From Diphasiastrum complanatum (Eukaryota; Streptophyta; Lycopodiopsida; Lycopodiales; Lycopodiaceae), in contig CM055101.1 of NCBI GenBank assembly GCA_029204225.1, forward strand, positions 35,763,648 through 35,827,647: a DNA stretch of 64,000 nt, written 5' to 3'. Made by a program: the position numbers and the translations under genes. The notes beneath the pieces are model-generated. The model did no database searches. It saw nothing but the letters and a program-made list of their open reading frames with translations, and was not told the origin of the DNA. Below, piece by piece: positions 53,623 to 63,457 of the stretch; the first letter of the stretch is position 1, and each line of letters opens with the position of its first letter.

Positions 53623-54687
53623 TGTTGTAAAGCTACCTTTACAAGCTTTACTTGCGGCGCCATCGGCGCCAGCTATGTCCCCGGCGCCAGCAGCGCCCCT
53701 GCTGCTCCCGGCGCCACTGTGACCAGAATCCAGCCGGCGCCAAGTTCCTATGGCTGAAAATCTTTGATCGGTTCTAGCGAAGTCCAGAGAGCTCAGATCG
53801 ATGTGCAATCACCTCACACGATCTAGGCATGATTAAAGGAAGCCTGGGGATCAATAAAATCTAGAGAGAGAAAATGACTTTCTAGAAAGAGAAAATCCTA
53901 GAGAGAGAAAAAACGTGCTTTACCAGCTTGGGTAGAGTGCTTGGTATGAGGGGGGGTGCCGAATCACACCAATACTATAGGGGAGTGCGGGTTGCGACTC
54001 AGGGCGAGCTCCAACCAAGTCTCAGCCTCCCTTGCTGGAATGTTGTCATGGCTCTCGCCTTGGCATGCTAGCGCCCCGGAGACTAGGGTCGTATCCCGGG
54101 ACGCCAGCGGTATGCCGTCGGGACCATTCGGTCCGTGGCGCCAGCGGTATGCTGTCGGGACCATTTGGTCCAAGAACTGGTTGTTTCCATATCTGTCGCG
54201 GCTTGTGGTTCTGAGTGTTCCTTGCATGAACGTGAATGGGTTAAGCTCTTGGGGAACGGGCTCTAACCTGTCGGCTGAGTTGGATGGCTTGCTTGGGTGG
54301 ATGTTACCTGTTTATGGCTGTCCAGTCTGGCGTGGCGCCAGGTTGGCTTCCAGCGCTCGTGACGAAGCTTTCAGTTGGTTAAGTCTGATGTAAGTCAGAC
54401 CGCTTGCTTGGAATGGATGTTACTCGTTTGTAACGAAGCTTCGAGTTGGTTGAGTTTGATGTATGTCGGGCGGCTTGCTTGGAGGGAAGTCACCCACGTC
54501 GGGACCCCCGATCTGGCATGGCGCCAGGTTGGATCTCAATGTTGGTTTTCGGAACTTCAAGTTGGTTAAGTCTGATCGTTGTTGGCGAGTTGGCTGCTTG
54601 TATGTCAAGTGGGTTTGGATGGCAAGAGTTGAAGGCTGGGAAGCTAAGTCGTGGTTCCCGGCTCCCTTTGGGATGCCTGCGCTACAC
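53623..54687 (+). repeat. Family C LTR (copy C1, 3' LTR, internally deleted)
   Basis: It starts TGTTGTAAAGCTACC after the polypurine tract, with five GGCGCC palindromes in the first 120 bp. Compared with the split copy at 54.9/60.2 kb it lacks about 155 bp between two AGGGTC words (junction at 54085-54090). The part 54091-54687 matches 60318-60914. The outer end near GCTACA is uncertain because inverted family B sequence follows. Confidence 0.75.
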
Positions 54688-54867
54688 TTCCTGACTAGGC
54701 CATGACTCGAGCTCCAGAGCTAGCTCATGACTTGTGACTACTTGACTGGCTCACCACAGGTCGGAGGCTCAGTCCTTGACGTTCTAACTTGCTCTGGGAC
54801 TTTAGGGAGTGTCACCCCTTAGAGTCTTACAGGGCACGTTGGGTGCACCTGAGTCAGCTTTACAACA
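54688..54867 (-). repeat. Inverted fragment of the family B LTR (180 bp)
   Basis: It is the reverse complement of about 54992-55172 (TGTTGTAAAGCTGACT... to CTAGTCAGGAA), with a few differences and a small indel. Together with the real LTR it forms a 180-bp inverted repeat around a 124-bp spacer. Confidence 0.9.
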
Positions 54868-54991
54868 CCAATACTATAGGGGAGTGCGGGTTGCGACTCA
54901 GGGCGAGCTCCAACCAAGTCTCAGCCTCCCTTGCTGGAATGTTGTCATGGCTCTCGCCTTGGCATGCTAGCGCCCCGGAGACTAGGGTCGG
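54868..54991 (+). repeat. Family C LTR fragment, left of the family B insertion
   Basis: It runs from CCAATACTATAGGGGAG to GACTAGGGTCGG and matches 53971-54090. The same LTR continues at 60160 on the other side of the inserted element. Confidence 0.9.
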
Positions 54992-55911
54992 TGTTGTAAA
55001 GCTGACTTGGGTGCACCCAGCGTGCCCTGTAAGACTCAAAGGGGTGACACTCCCTAAGGTCCCAGAGCAAGTTAGAATGTCAAGGACTGAGCCTCCGACC
55101 TGTGGTGAGCCAGTCAAGTAGTCACAAAGTCATGAGCTAGCTCTGGAGCTCGAGTCATGGCCTAGTCAGGAAAGCAGGTTGATTCGGCCGCCGGGACGGC
55201 TCCCGGGACCCATGTCCGGGAGCCAGACTGATTCTGCCAGGCTTGCCAGGCTTAATCAGCAAAATAAAAACTAAGTCCTAAAAAGCGTGCTTTACCAGAA
55301 AGCACTATGTTTCAAACCAGAGGGGGTGCGCCGAATCACAGCAGAACTATAGGGGGAGTCCGGCAGACAGAAACTTGGGCAGCTCAACCAGCGCCAAGAA
55401 TCCAGTCGCCAGGTCTCAGCTCCCTCTACCAGCACGAGCCAGGCACAATGCCCAGCACGTGTTGGTGGCCCCGAGACCGGTCAGTCTATGTATGAATGTA
55501 ACCTCTTCCAAATCTAATAAAGTTGATCCTTGGGGATGATTACCATTTCGGTTTCGCCTCCGGGACTGGTCCAAGTGGAAGGACCCTTACTACAACCTTT
55601 TTGCGTCGCTGGCGCCTAAGGGTCCCTGTCATCGACATGGGGCTTGCCGCTATGCCAATTGGTTAATTTGGCGACCACTATGCCTTGGATTTCATGTGTG
55701 GCTTGTCTTTGCCTTTGGTTACCTTTTGGGGACGGATTCTGAGTTGGCTTTCGGGTTGGTTGGGATTCCAGTTTTCTTAAGTCTGAATGGTTAAGCTTGT
55801 TACGATTCTGAGTTGGCTTTTACGTAAGTGCATGATGGATGAATGTTAGACTTAAGCGCGTGTTGGGGAAACCGCTCAAGTCCCAGCGCCCTTTGAGGCG
55901 CCGGCGCAACA
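54992..55911 (+). repeat. Element B 5' LTR (920 bp)
   Basis: It starts TGTTGTAAAGCTGACT and ends GGCGCCGGCGCAACA. An AATAAAG-like signal lies at about 55516-55522, and the PBS follows two bases after its end. Confidence 0.95.
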
Positions 55912-55913
55912 TG

Positions 55914-55926
55914 TGGTATCAGAGCC
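55914..55926 (+). other. Element B primer-binding site
   Basis: TGGTATCAGAGCC matches the 3' end of initiator Met-tRNA. Confidence 0.95.
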
Positions 55927-56658
55927 GACTAGCCGGTCAGCTACGCAAGTCTCACAGGGATGGCCACGTTTTGGGATTTGTCAGGACAACCGTTGCGCAA
56001 GGTGCTGCCCACAGTGTAAGCACGGGTGCGTCCACGGTCGGGGTGGTCGGCAGAACGGGGGACTTGATGAGTCAAAGTGCTGCCCTCGAGGTGTAAGCAC
56101 GGTCAGTTCTCGCGGTTCGGGCCTGGCGCTGTCTGCACGTAGGACGGATGAGGCAAAGTGCTGCCTAGGTAGGTGAAAGGTGTAAAGCACGGGTGGTTAG
56201 CTGCCGGTGCGGGATAGCTGCCGATCGTTTAGCTATAAGGGCTATCGACCAAAAAGTGTTGGGGCGTGACTGAGGCAATGTGCTGCTTAATGGTGAAAGC
56301 AAGGATGGTTGGATGGATGTTTCCCCGTGGGCTAATTCTGTGATAGATTTGTGTGGGCGCGGCTAGGCAAAGGTCCTACGTCCGGTCTCAGGGGGGGTTT
56401 GTGGCTTGAGAGGGATCCTCTATGTTTGCTTTGGTTGGTATGTTCCGTTTGTCGTGTGCTTGCTTGGACACAAATGACCTGGTTCCTACTTGGCTCTCAG
56501 GTGATGTGGGCGTGCTAAGTTTGAGGAAGGGATATTTTCATTGAAGCTGATTTAATAAAGAAGAAAAGAGAGCTATGGGGCCCGGCTGACAGAAGGGAGA
56601 GCTTCAAATATAAAAAGGATTGAGGCGATAATCTGTTGGAAGTACACCTCTGACTATA
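55927..56658 (+). other. Element B leader with one family C-like repeat unit
   Basis: It contains GTGCTGCC(C/T), GTGTAAGCACGG, TTTAGCTATAAGGGCTATCG and GAGGCAATGTGCTGCTTAAT, the words that make up the tandem array at 60.9-61.6 kb, but here in about one full unit and partial ones. A packaging or dimerisation role is possible but not shown. Confidence 0.7.
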
Positions 56659-58872
56659 ATGGAGGACCATCTTGAAGAGTTACGAGCACTGACGGACGGA
56701 GAAGAGCTGACTCGAGAATACAGCTCTCGCATGCATCGAGATGGCACCAGGTCCAAGTCGAGAAAGAAAGAGCGTATGCACTCCACAGTGGCGCCCCTCC
56801 ATGAAGAGATGGGTGGCCCTTCTGAACCTACACCAAGAGATGAACCCTTGCCAGAGGCACAACAGGACCTCTTTGAAGTGAAGATGCGGCAATACTTATC
56901 AAGCGCAATGACGGCTATGCTTAGCGAGGTGAAGAAGGATAGAGAAACCGAAAGGAAAGAATGGCAAACATCCTTGCGAGCCATGAATCTTACCCAAATT
57001 AACCTTGCTAGAGAAATGAGAGACGGGCTAACACAGCTCGAAGCCAGGTTTGAAGAGTTGGAAGCAACTAGGGAGAATGCAGTGGCGCCTCCTCCACAGA
57101 TACCAAGAGAACCACAAGCGCGAACCACGGAGGGCCCAAGAAAGACTGCCAAAGTGAAAGCACCACCTACTTTCAAAGGAGAGCGTGATATTCGAGTTGT
57201 GGAAGATTGGTTGTTTCACATGGACCATTACTTCCGTCTAATGAACACTCCTGAGGAAGAAAGAACTGACTTGGCATTAGCATATTTTGAGGGCTACACT
57301 ACAAATTGGTACCGGATGGCAGGAATGCATTTTCAAACATGGGACGCATTCAAAGCCGCGTTACGAGAGGAGTTCATACCGAAGGATTCACACATGAGAT
57401 TGAGGACAGAATTATCGGGGCTCAAACAGAAAGGGTCATTGCGAGAGTACCTCAATAGATTCAGACAGAGTGTATGGGTTATTGAAGATATGTCCGAGGC
57501 GGACAAAACTCATTACCTATTGTCTGGAATGCAATCCTGGACCCGACGTGCGATAGATAGCTACATGCCCCATGATTTCAATTCAACTATTCGAGCGGCT
57601 GAAATGGTTTGTGATTATGAGAGCACATTGGCACCAGCTGCTCCCGCAACCTCAACAAGAGTATTTAGTGGATCCAGACCGAGTCCGAGCTTCTTTTCAA
57701 GAGGGGACTCAGCTCCAAATGGCAACCAAGCCTCGAGTAGCGTGAATAAACTCCCAACAAAAACAGGGTTTGGCAACCAAGGCAACAATGGAGGGAACAT
57801 GTTCCAGAGAAGAAACAATGTTGGACCTTCGACTAGTCACAGCAACAGCTCACCAACAGTGGGCAGTTCCATGCGTTGCTTCAACTGTCATCAGCAAGGT
57901 CACTCTTGGAGATCATGCCCCAAACCATTGAATAAGCAAATCATGGCTGCCATTGAAGGATTTGATAGGATGGAGAGAGAGGCATTTGATCAAGAAGATG
58001 GTGAACAAGATGATGAAGAGGACCCAGAAACGGATTTGACGGAGTCTGACCTGAATGCCTTGCAACAGATAGGGGCACTTGCGGCTTATCGTGAACATCT
58101 TATGGCGACTCCTGCGAGAGGATCCAAGTTATTGTACCTGAAAGGCTGTATTCAAGGCAGGATCATTTACTTCATGGTAGACCTGGGGGCGTCTCATAAC
58201 TACTTGTCAGAAAAACTGACAGGAGAATTGGACATCCAATGTGAAGAAAATGTGACTCCTATTTGTGTGGAGACCGCGAAAGGTACAATGACCACTTGTA
58301 GATTGGCAACCAACTTACCAATCTCTCTGGGAGCCTGGAAGAATCGACTAACGTTCACAATCTTGAAGATGGATGCCTTCGACGCTATTTTGGGATTAAG
58401 TTGGTTTAACGAACATGTGGTGGCCTTCTTGGCAAAAGGGGTTAACCTTGTGTTATTATATAATGGCAGGAGACCTTGTGTCGTCAGAGCTGTGCCAGGG
58501 GACCAACTAGAAAAGAACGACACAAATGAACCTGAGCCAACCATTCCTCCCAATCTCATTCACCTATTTAACGAAGGACAACCAACAGTGACAGACCAGC
58601 TGGCACGGGAACAAATGGAGCCAAAATTGCCTATAGTCTCTACATCAAAGGTGAATTCAAGTGCCGATGCAGAGCTCAAGGAGCTCACCTTGTGTGACCA
58701 AGCGAAAACTCACCTTTTTAATGAAAGACATCCAACAGTGACAAACCAGTTGACGCGAGGTCAAATGGAGCCAACATTGCCTGCAGTTTCTACGTCAAAG
58801 GTGAATCTAAGTGCCGATGCAGAGCTCAAGGAGCTCAACCTGGACGACCAAACGAAATATCTAGAGTCCTAG
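56659..58872 (+). CDS. Element B Gag-protease polyprotein (737 aa, intact frame)
   Basis: Gag forms virus-like particles and binds RNA; the protease would process it. In order: an acidic/charged N-terminal region with coiled-coil-like stretch (about 70-150), a retrotransposon gag domain (about 165-320; APPTFKGERDIRVVEDWLFH, FEGYTTNWYRMAG, LREEFIPKDSHMRLRTEL, LREYLNRFRQSVW), a Ser/Asn-rich linker, a zinc knuckle CFNCHQQGHSWRSC from residue 407, an acidic segment, then a retropepsin-like fold with FMVDLGASHNYLSE (Asp 508) and AILGLSWF. The usual Asp-Ser/Thr-Gly is Asp-Leu-Gly, so protease activity is doubtful. The tail holds two 50-residue direct repeats (from 58561 and 58711, each starting HLFNE). 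The frame ends with a stop and nothing of RT follows. The start Met is the first in the frame after the leader. A 190-codon antisense frame over the N-terminal part is a shadow. Confidence 0.93.
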   Translation: MEDHLEELRALTDGEELTREYSSRMHRDGTRSKSRKKERMHSTVAPLHEEMGGPSEPTPRDEPLPEAQQDLFEVKMRQYLSSAMTAMLSEVKKDRETERKEWQTSLRAMNLTQINLAREMRDGLTQLEARFEELEATRENAVAPPPQIPREPQARTTEGPRKTAKVKAPPTFKGERDIRVVEDWLFHMDHYFRLMNTPEEERTDLALAYFEGYTTNWYRMAGMHFQTWDAFKAALREEFIPKDSHMRLRTELSGLKQKGSLREYLNRFRQSVWVIEDMSEADKTHYLLSGMQSWTRRAIDSYMPHDFNSTIRAAEMVCDYESTLAPAAPATSTRVFSGSRPSPSFFSRGDSAPNGNQASSSVNKLPTKTGFGNQGNNGGNMFQRRNNVGPSTSHSNSSPTVGSSMRCFNCHQQGHSWRSCPKPLNKQIMAAIEGFDRMEREAFDQEDGEQDDEEDPETDLTESDLNALQQIGALAAYREHLMATPARGSKLLYLKGCIQGRIIYFMVDLGASHNYLSEKLTGELDIQCEENVTPICVETAKGTMTTCRLATNLPISLGAWKNRLTFTILKMDAFDAILGLSWFNEHVVAFLAKGVNLVLLYNGRRPCVVRAVPGDQLEKNDTNEPEPTIPPNLIHLFNEGQPTVTDQLAREQMEPKLPIVSTSKVNSSADAELKELTLCDQAKTHLFNERHPTVTNQLTRGQMEPTLPAVSTSKVNLSADAELKELNLDDQTKYLES

Positions 58873-59202
58873 GGGACTCATCCAGATGTGCGACGACAAC
58901 GACATATCTGAGGCTTAAGGGAGCCGTGAGTACCTTTTTCTTTCATGCTAATAAAGTAAGCCGCATTTCTCATTGAGGAGTGAGCTTCAGTTTGATGTCT
59001 AAGTGCAGCAGCTTCACACAGGTTTTACGTAAGTGAACTAGATCCACACTTTTCCTGTGCTGGGTGTAAAACACAATATCATTACTCTACTTTACAGTTG
59101 GTTTCCTTTGGCCGGTGAATCAAGCCCGTGCCCTTGTATATGTGACTAAAGTCTGGCCGGTGAATTAAGCCCGTGCCATGAGTCTTAGGTTCTAGTTTGG
59201 CC

Positions 59203-59239
59203 CTGATGAGGACATCAGCTTTCTCAAACGAGGGGAGGA
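59203..59239 (+). other. Element B pre-PPT hairpin and polypurine tract
   Basis: CTGATG-AGGA-CATCAG at 59203-59218 forms a 6-bp stem with a 4-nt loop. The polypurine tract AAACGAGGGGAGGA at 59226-59239 directly precedes the 3' LTR and would prime plus-strand synthesis. The same hairpin precedes the PPT in family C. Confidence 0.85.
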
Positions 59240-60159
59240 TGTTGTAAAGCTGACTTGGGTGCACCCAGCGTGCCCTGTAAGACTCAAAGGGGTGACACTT
59301 CCTAAGGTCCCAAAGCAAGTTAGAATGTCAAGGACTGAGCCTCCGACTTGTGGTGAGCCAGTCAAGTAGTCACAAAGTCATGAGCTAGCTCTGGAGCTCG
59401 AGTCATGGCCTAGTCAGGAAAGCAGGTTGATTCGGCCGCCGGGACGGCTCCCAGGACCCATGTCCGGGAGCCAGACTGATTCTGCCAGGCTTGCCAGGCT
59501 TAATCAGCAAAATAAAAACTAAGTCCTAAAAAGCGTGCTTTACCAGAAAGCACTATGTTTCAAACCAGAGGGGGTGCGCCGAATCACAGCAGAACTATAG
59601 GGGGAGTCCGGCAGACAGAAACTTGGGCAGCTCAACCAGCGCCAGGAATCCAGTCGCCAGGTCTCAGCTCCCTCTACCAGCACGAGCCAGGCACAATGCC
59701 CAGCACGTGTTGGTGGCCCCGAGACCGGTCAGTCTATGTATGAATATAACCTCTTCCAAATCTAATAAAGTTGATCCTTGGGGATGATTACCATTTCGGT
59801 TTCGCCTCCGGGACTGGTCCAAGTGGAAGGACCCTTACTACAACCTTTTTGCGTCGCTGGCGCCTAAGGGTCCCTGTCATCGACATGGGGCTTGCCGCTA
59901 TGCCAATTGGTCAGTTTGGCGACCACTATGCCTTGGGTTTCATGTGTGGCTTGTCTTTGCCTTTGGTTACCTTTTGGGGACAGATTCTGAGTTGGCTTTC
60001 AGGTTGGTTGGGATTCCAGTTTTCTTAAGTCTGAATGGTTAAGCTTGTTACGATTCTGAGTTGGCTTTTACGTAAGTGCATGATGGATGAATGTTAGACT
60101 TAAGCGCGTGTTGGGGAAACCGCTCAAGTCCCAGCGCCCTTTGAGGCGCCGGCGCAACA
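59240..60159 (+). repeat. Element B 3' LTR (920 bp)
   Basis: Same length and termini as the 5' LTR. Differences seen by eye are transitions such as CCCGGGACC/CCCAGGACC and GACGGATTC/GACAGATTC. Confidence 0.95.
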
Positions 60160-60914
60160 GTCGGTCACACACTTGAAATGTAACCTTCTCAGATTTATCA
60201 ATAAAGTGGGATTTTCCTCAAACTGACTCTGATTACCTTCTGGGTTTCAGTGTTCGGTAAAAGCGCCAGTTGTAAGGCCGCTTTCAAAATTTTTAACTTG
60301 GCACATAGCTGAGGGTCGTATCCCGGGACGCCAGCGGTATGCCGTCGGGACCATTCGGTCCGTGGTGCCAGCGGTATGCTGTCAGGACCATTTGGTCCAA
60401 GAACTGGTTGTTTCCATATCTGTCGCGGCTTGTGGTTCTGAGTGTTCCTTGCATGAACGTGAATGGGTTAAGCTCTTGGGGAACGGGCTCTAATCTGTCG
60501 ACTGAGTTGGATGGCTTGCTTGGGTGGATGTTACCTGTTTATGGCTGTCCAGTCTGGCGTGGCGCCAGGTTGGCTTCCAGCGCTCGTGACGAAGCTTTCA
60601 GTTGGTTAAGTCTGATGTAAGTCAGACCGCTTGCTTGGAATGGATGTTACTCGTCTGTAACGAAGCTTCGAGTTGGTTAAGTTTGATGTATGTCGGGCGG
60701 CTTGCTTGGAGGGAAGTCACCCACGTCGGGACCCCCGATCTGGCATGGCGCCAGGTTGGATCTCAATGTTGGTCCTCGGAACTTCAAGTTGGTTAAGTCT
60801 GATCGTTGTTGGCGAGTTGGCTGCTTGTATGTCAAGTGGGTTCGGATGGCAAGAGTTGAAGGCTGGGAAGCTAAGTCGTGGTTCCCGGCTCCCTTTGGGA
60901 TGCCTGCGCTACAC
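60160..60914 (+). repeat. Family C LTR fragment, right of the family B insertion (C2 5' LTR end)
   Basis: It continues the LTR interrupted at 54991 (GTCGGTCACACACTTGAAAT, CAATAAAGTGGGATTTT, CTTCTGGGTTTCAGTGTTCGG) and then matches 54091-54687 nearly base for base. It ends near GCTACA, after which leader-type repeats start without any PBS. Confidence 0.85.
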
Positions 60915-61640
60915 TTGAGGTGTAAGCACGGTCAGTTTCCGCGGTTCGGGCCTGGCGCCGTCTGCACGTAGGACAGATGAGGCAATGTGCTGCCATTAGG
61001 ATGGTGTAAGCACGGTCTGTGCCTTGTGGGGTGCGGGGTAACATATTCGCGATGGCCACCGTTCGTTTAGCTATAAGGGCTATCGACCAAATTTGGTGGG
61101 GGCGTTACTGAGGCAATGTGCTGCCTAACGGTGAAAGCACGGGTGCGTCCACGATTTGGGTGGTATGCTGCCGATCGTTTAGCTATAAGGGCTATCGACT
61201 AAATTTGGTGGGGGCGTTACTGAGGCAATGTGCTGCCTAACGGTGAAAGCACGGGTGCGTCCACGGGGGTGGTATATTCAAGGATAGCTGCCATTCGTTT
61301 AGCTATAAGGACTATCGACCAAATTTGGTGGGGGCGTTACTGAGGCAATGTGCTGCCTAACGGTGAAAGCACGGGTGCGTCCACGATTGGGGGGTACGCT
61401 GCCGATCGTTTAGCTATAAGGGCTATCGACTAGATTTGGTGGGGGCGTTACTGAGGCAATGTGCTGCCTGACGGTGAAAGCACGGGTGCGTCCACGGGGG
61501 TGGTATATTCAAGGATAGCTGCCGATCGTTTAGCTATAAGGGCTATCGACCAAAAAGTGGTGGGGCGTGACTGAGGCAATGTGCTGCTTAATGGTGAAAG
61601 CACGGATGGTTGGAGGGGTGTCCTATGTGGGCTGATTCCG
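60915..61640 (+). repeat. Leader tandem array, alternating 111/120-bp units
   Basis: The word TTTAGCTATAAGG occurs at about 61066, 61178, 61298, 61409 and 61529, giving spacings near 112, 120, 111 and 120. Two unit types alternate: one with ACGATT(T)GG(G)GGTA(T)GCTGCC, one with CACGGGGGTGGTATATTCAAGG. Together they make a dimer of about 231 bp repeated twice. Each unit also has GAGGCAATGTGCTGCCTAAC and GTGAAAGCACGGGTGCGTCC. Confidence 0.9.
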
Positions 61641-62182
61641 AGATCGATTTGTATGGGCGCGGCCAGGCAAAGGTCCGTTGGCAGGACCATCTCAAAGGGG
61701 GACCTTGTCTTTGTTACTTGTTAGTAAACCTGCCTGAGTGTCTTACTTGTACGTATTCGTGGTGAGTCTTAGTACTCGTGCTTTGCCTGGTTTGCATGAT
61801 TGCTTGTGATACAAGGAGCTGATGGCTCGAGAAGGAACCTTTTCTTTTGAAGGCTGATACCATCAAACAAAGAGGACTACAGAATCTGTGGGGCGGATTT
61901 GCAGTTCAAGTACTCACACGTGAACGACAACGAAACGACTCAATGTTTGCAAAGGATGGATGGCTAGCCTGTTTCTTGGGTTAGTTTCATTTGCGACAAC
62001 GCCTACCAGATGCAAGCAGGAAGTCAAAAGTTGGAAAGGGTAATTTCAGGGGAGATCTTCTATAGCAGTTGGTCTTCATTTTGGGATGGCCACCTTCGGA
62101 ACTGAAACTCACTGAGCATGGGTGATATCCAGTATCAGTTGGGTTTTTCCTCAAAGGGGAAAAGACTAGGATCCTCTTCAGA
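61641..62182 (+). other. Family C internal region, non-coding
   Basis: It lies between the tandem array and the block shared with C1. No gag-pol motif is visible in any frame. Confidence 0.55.
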
Positions 62183-63457
62183 GATTGGCAACAAGTTGGA
62201 TCGAGCCATAATCCTAGCAGATGGGAAGCAAGGTGTTGGAAAGGCTTTTTGTCCGAAGAACTCTACTCTAAGTCCGATCAGCTGATTTATTAAGTGGAGG
62301 GGAACTATCACACACACCTCTCTCTTGGGGCAAATTTTGAATGAAAGTTGATCAAAATGGGGGCAAATTCAAGGTGACCTAGCCATACTCACACGAGGAG
62401 ACTGGCGAACTTTGGACCTAATAAGTTGACAAGCTTTTGTTGTGGAAAGGAAAGTTTGTTATAGGCTTTCTCTGGACCAGCAATGATGAGGAAACATATG
62501 AGTACGCTGGCTTGTGTTACGTGCAAGGCAGCTGATCAATGAAGGAACTGTGAAAGTTGAGTCTTGCATGAAAGACTTAGTATTTCGAACGGACGCTAAG
62601 GGACAGTTCGCGTTGAGATCGGATTAGTGCAAACTCTGGGTGCATGTTTCTGATTCAAAGAGAGCTACTTGAAGCCAAGCTCGATGTACACTTCTTGTTT
62701 TGACTGTGAGGCAACTAACCAGTGATGGAATTGTGAAAGTCAAGTTTTGCGCGACGGACATGGTGCTTCAAACAAACGCGAAGAGATAGTTCGGATGCGG
62801 ATCAAACTGGTGCGACCCTTTGGCTTTCCACGAGGTCAATGGTTACATTTGGGCTGATTCAAAGAGCTACTTCAAGCTAAGTGAGAGGTGCATTGTGGAG
62901 TACTCAATCTTTGCCTACCTTAAAGAGCCAAGATGGAAAAGTATCAAGATCAGGCTTGGACAAGGAGAGAAATCAAGGTGCAGAAGCAACAAGGCACGGA
63001 GTGGACCATAAAGTGGGCAATCAAACGATAAATCCTTCGGCTCAGGGAGCCTTGATACCTGTGCGGAACTGAACAAATCTGGAGCTCAGGGAGCTCAACA
63101 CAAAGTGCATCAAGGACAAATCAGGAGCTCAAAGGAGTTCCAAAGTCGGAAGCGACAGGGGCGAACATTTCAAAGAAAGGCCTCTGTCACCAGTTAATAA
63201 GGTTCTCGGGTTTTACGAAAGCGATATCAAATCTACGCTTTTCCCAGACAAAGATATATTTTCAAGTTATGTAATTTTTCAGTACAAAGAGCTGAGCCTC
63301 CGACTTGTGGTGTGCCAGCTTCAATGTTAATAAAAAGTGGCCAGTAAATTGAGTACTGTGCCAAGTAGCTTAAATGTATAGTTATTTTAATTGGGAGACA
63401 CCTTTACTTTAATCTGACATCTGATGAGGACATCAGATTTTATAAAGGTGGGGTGGA
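62183..63457 (+). mobile_element. Family C internal 3' half (copy C2)
   Basis: It is a near-identical direct copy of 52340-53622, including the 63-codon frame at 62820-63011, a pre-PPT hairpin (63421-63436) and the polypurine tract AAAGGTGGGGTGGA. C2 lacks coding domains and a PBS, so it looks like a large non-coding LTR derivative that can no longer be reverse transcribed. Confidence 0.85.

Larger units (their letters stand above)
54992..60159 (+). mobile_element. Non-autonomous Gypsy-type LTR element B (5,168 bp), gag-protease only
   Basis: The two LTRs are 920 bp each (54992-55911 and 59240-60159) and bounded by TGTTG...CAACA. A 5-bp target-site duplication, GTCGG, sits at 54987-54991 and 60160-60164. 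It has a PBS at 55914-55926, a 730-bp leader, one frame coding for gag plus a protease-like domain, and a polypurine tract at 59226-59239. No RT, RNase H or integrase is present, so it would need enzymes in trans. The LTRs differ by about eleven positions by eye, all transitions, so the insertion is recent. It is inserted inside a family C LTR. Confidence 0.95.

Noticed and set aside
53956-54393. 145-codon plus frame and several shorter ones in 54.0-54.7 and 60.3-60.9 kb
   Set aside because: They lie inside family C LTR sequence, are repeated with it and show no domain.
56604-57176. 190-codon antisense frame over gag
   Set aside because: The sense frame has the gag domains and is longer; the antisense frame has no recognisable motif.
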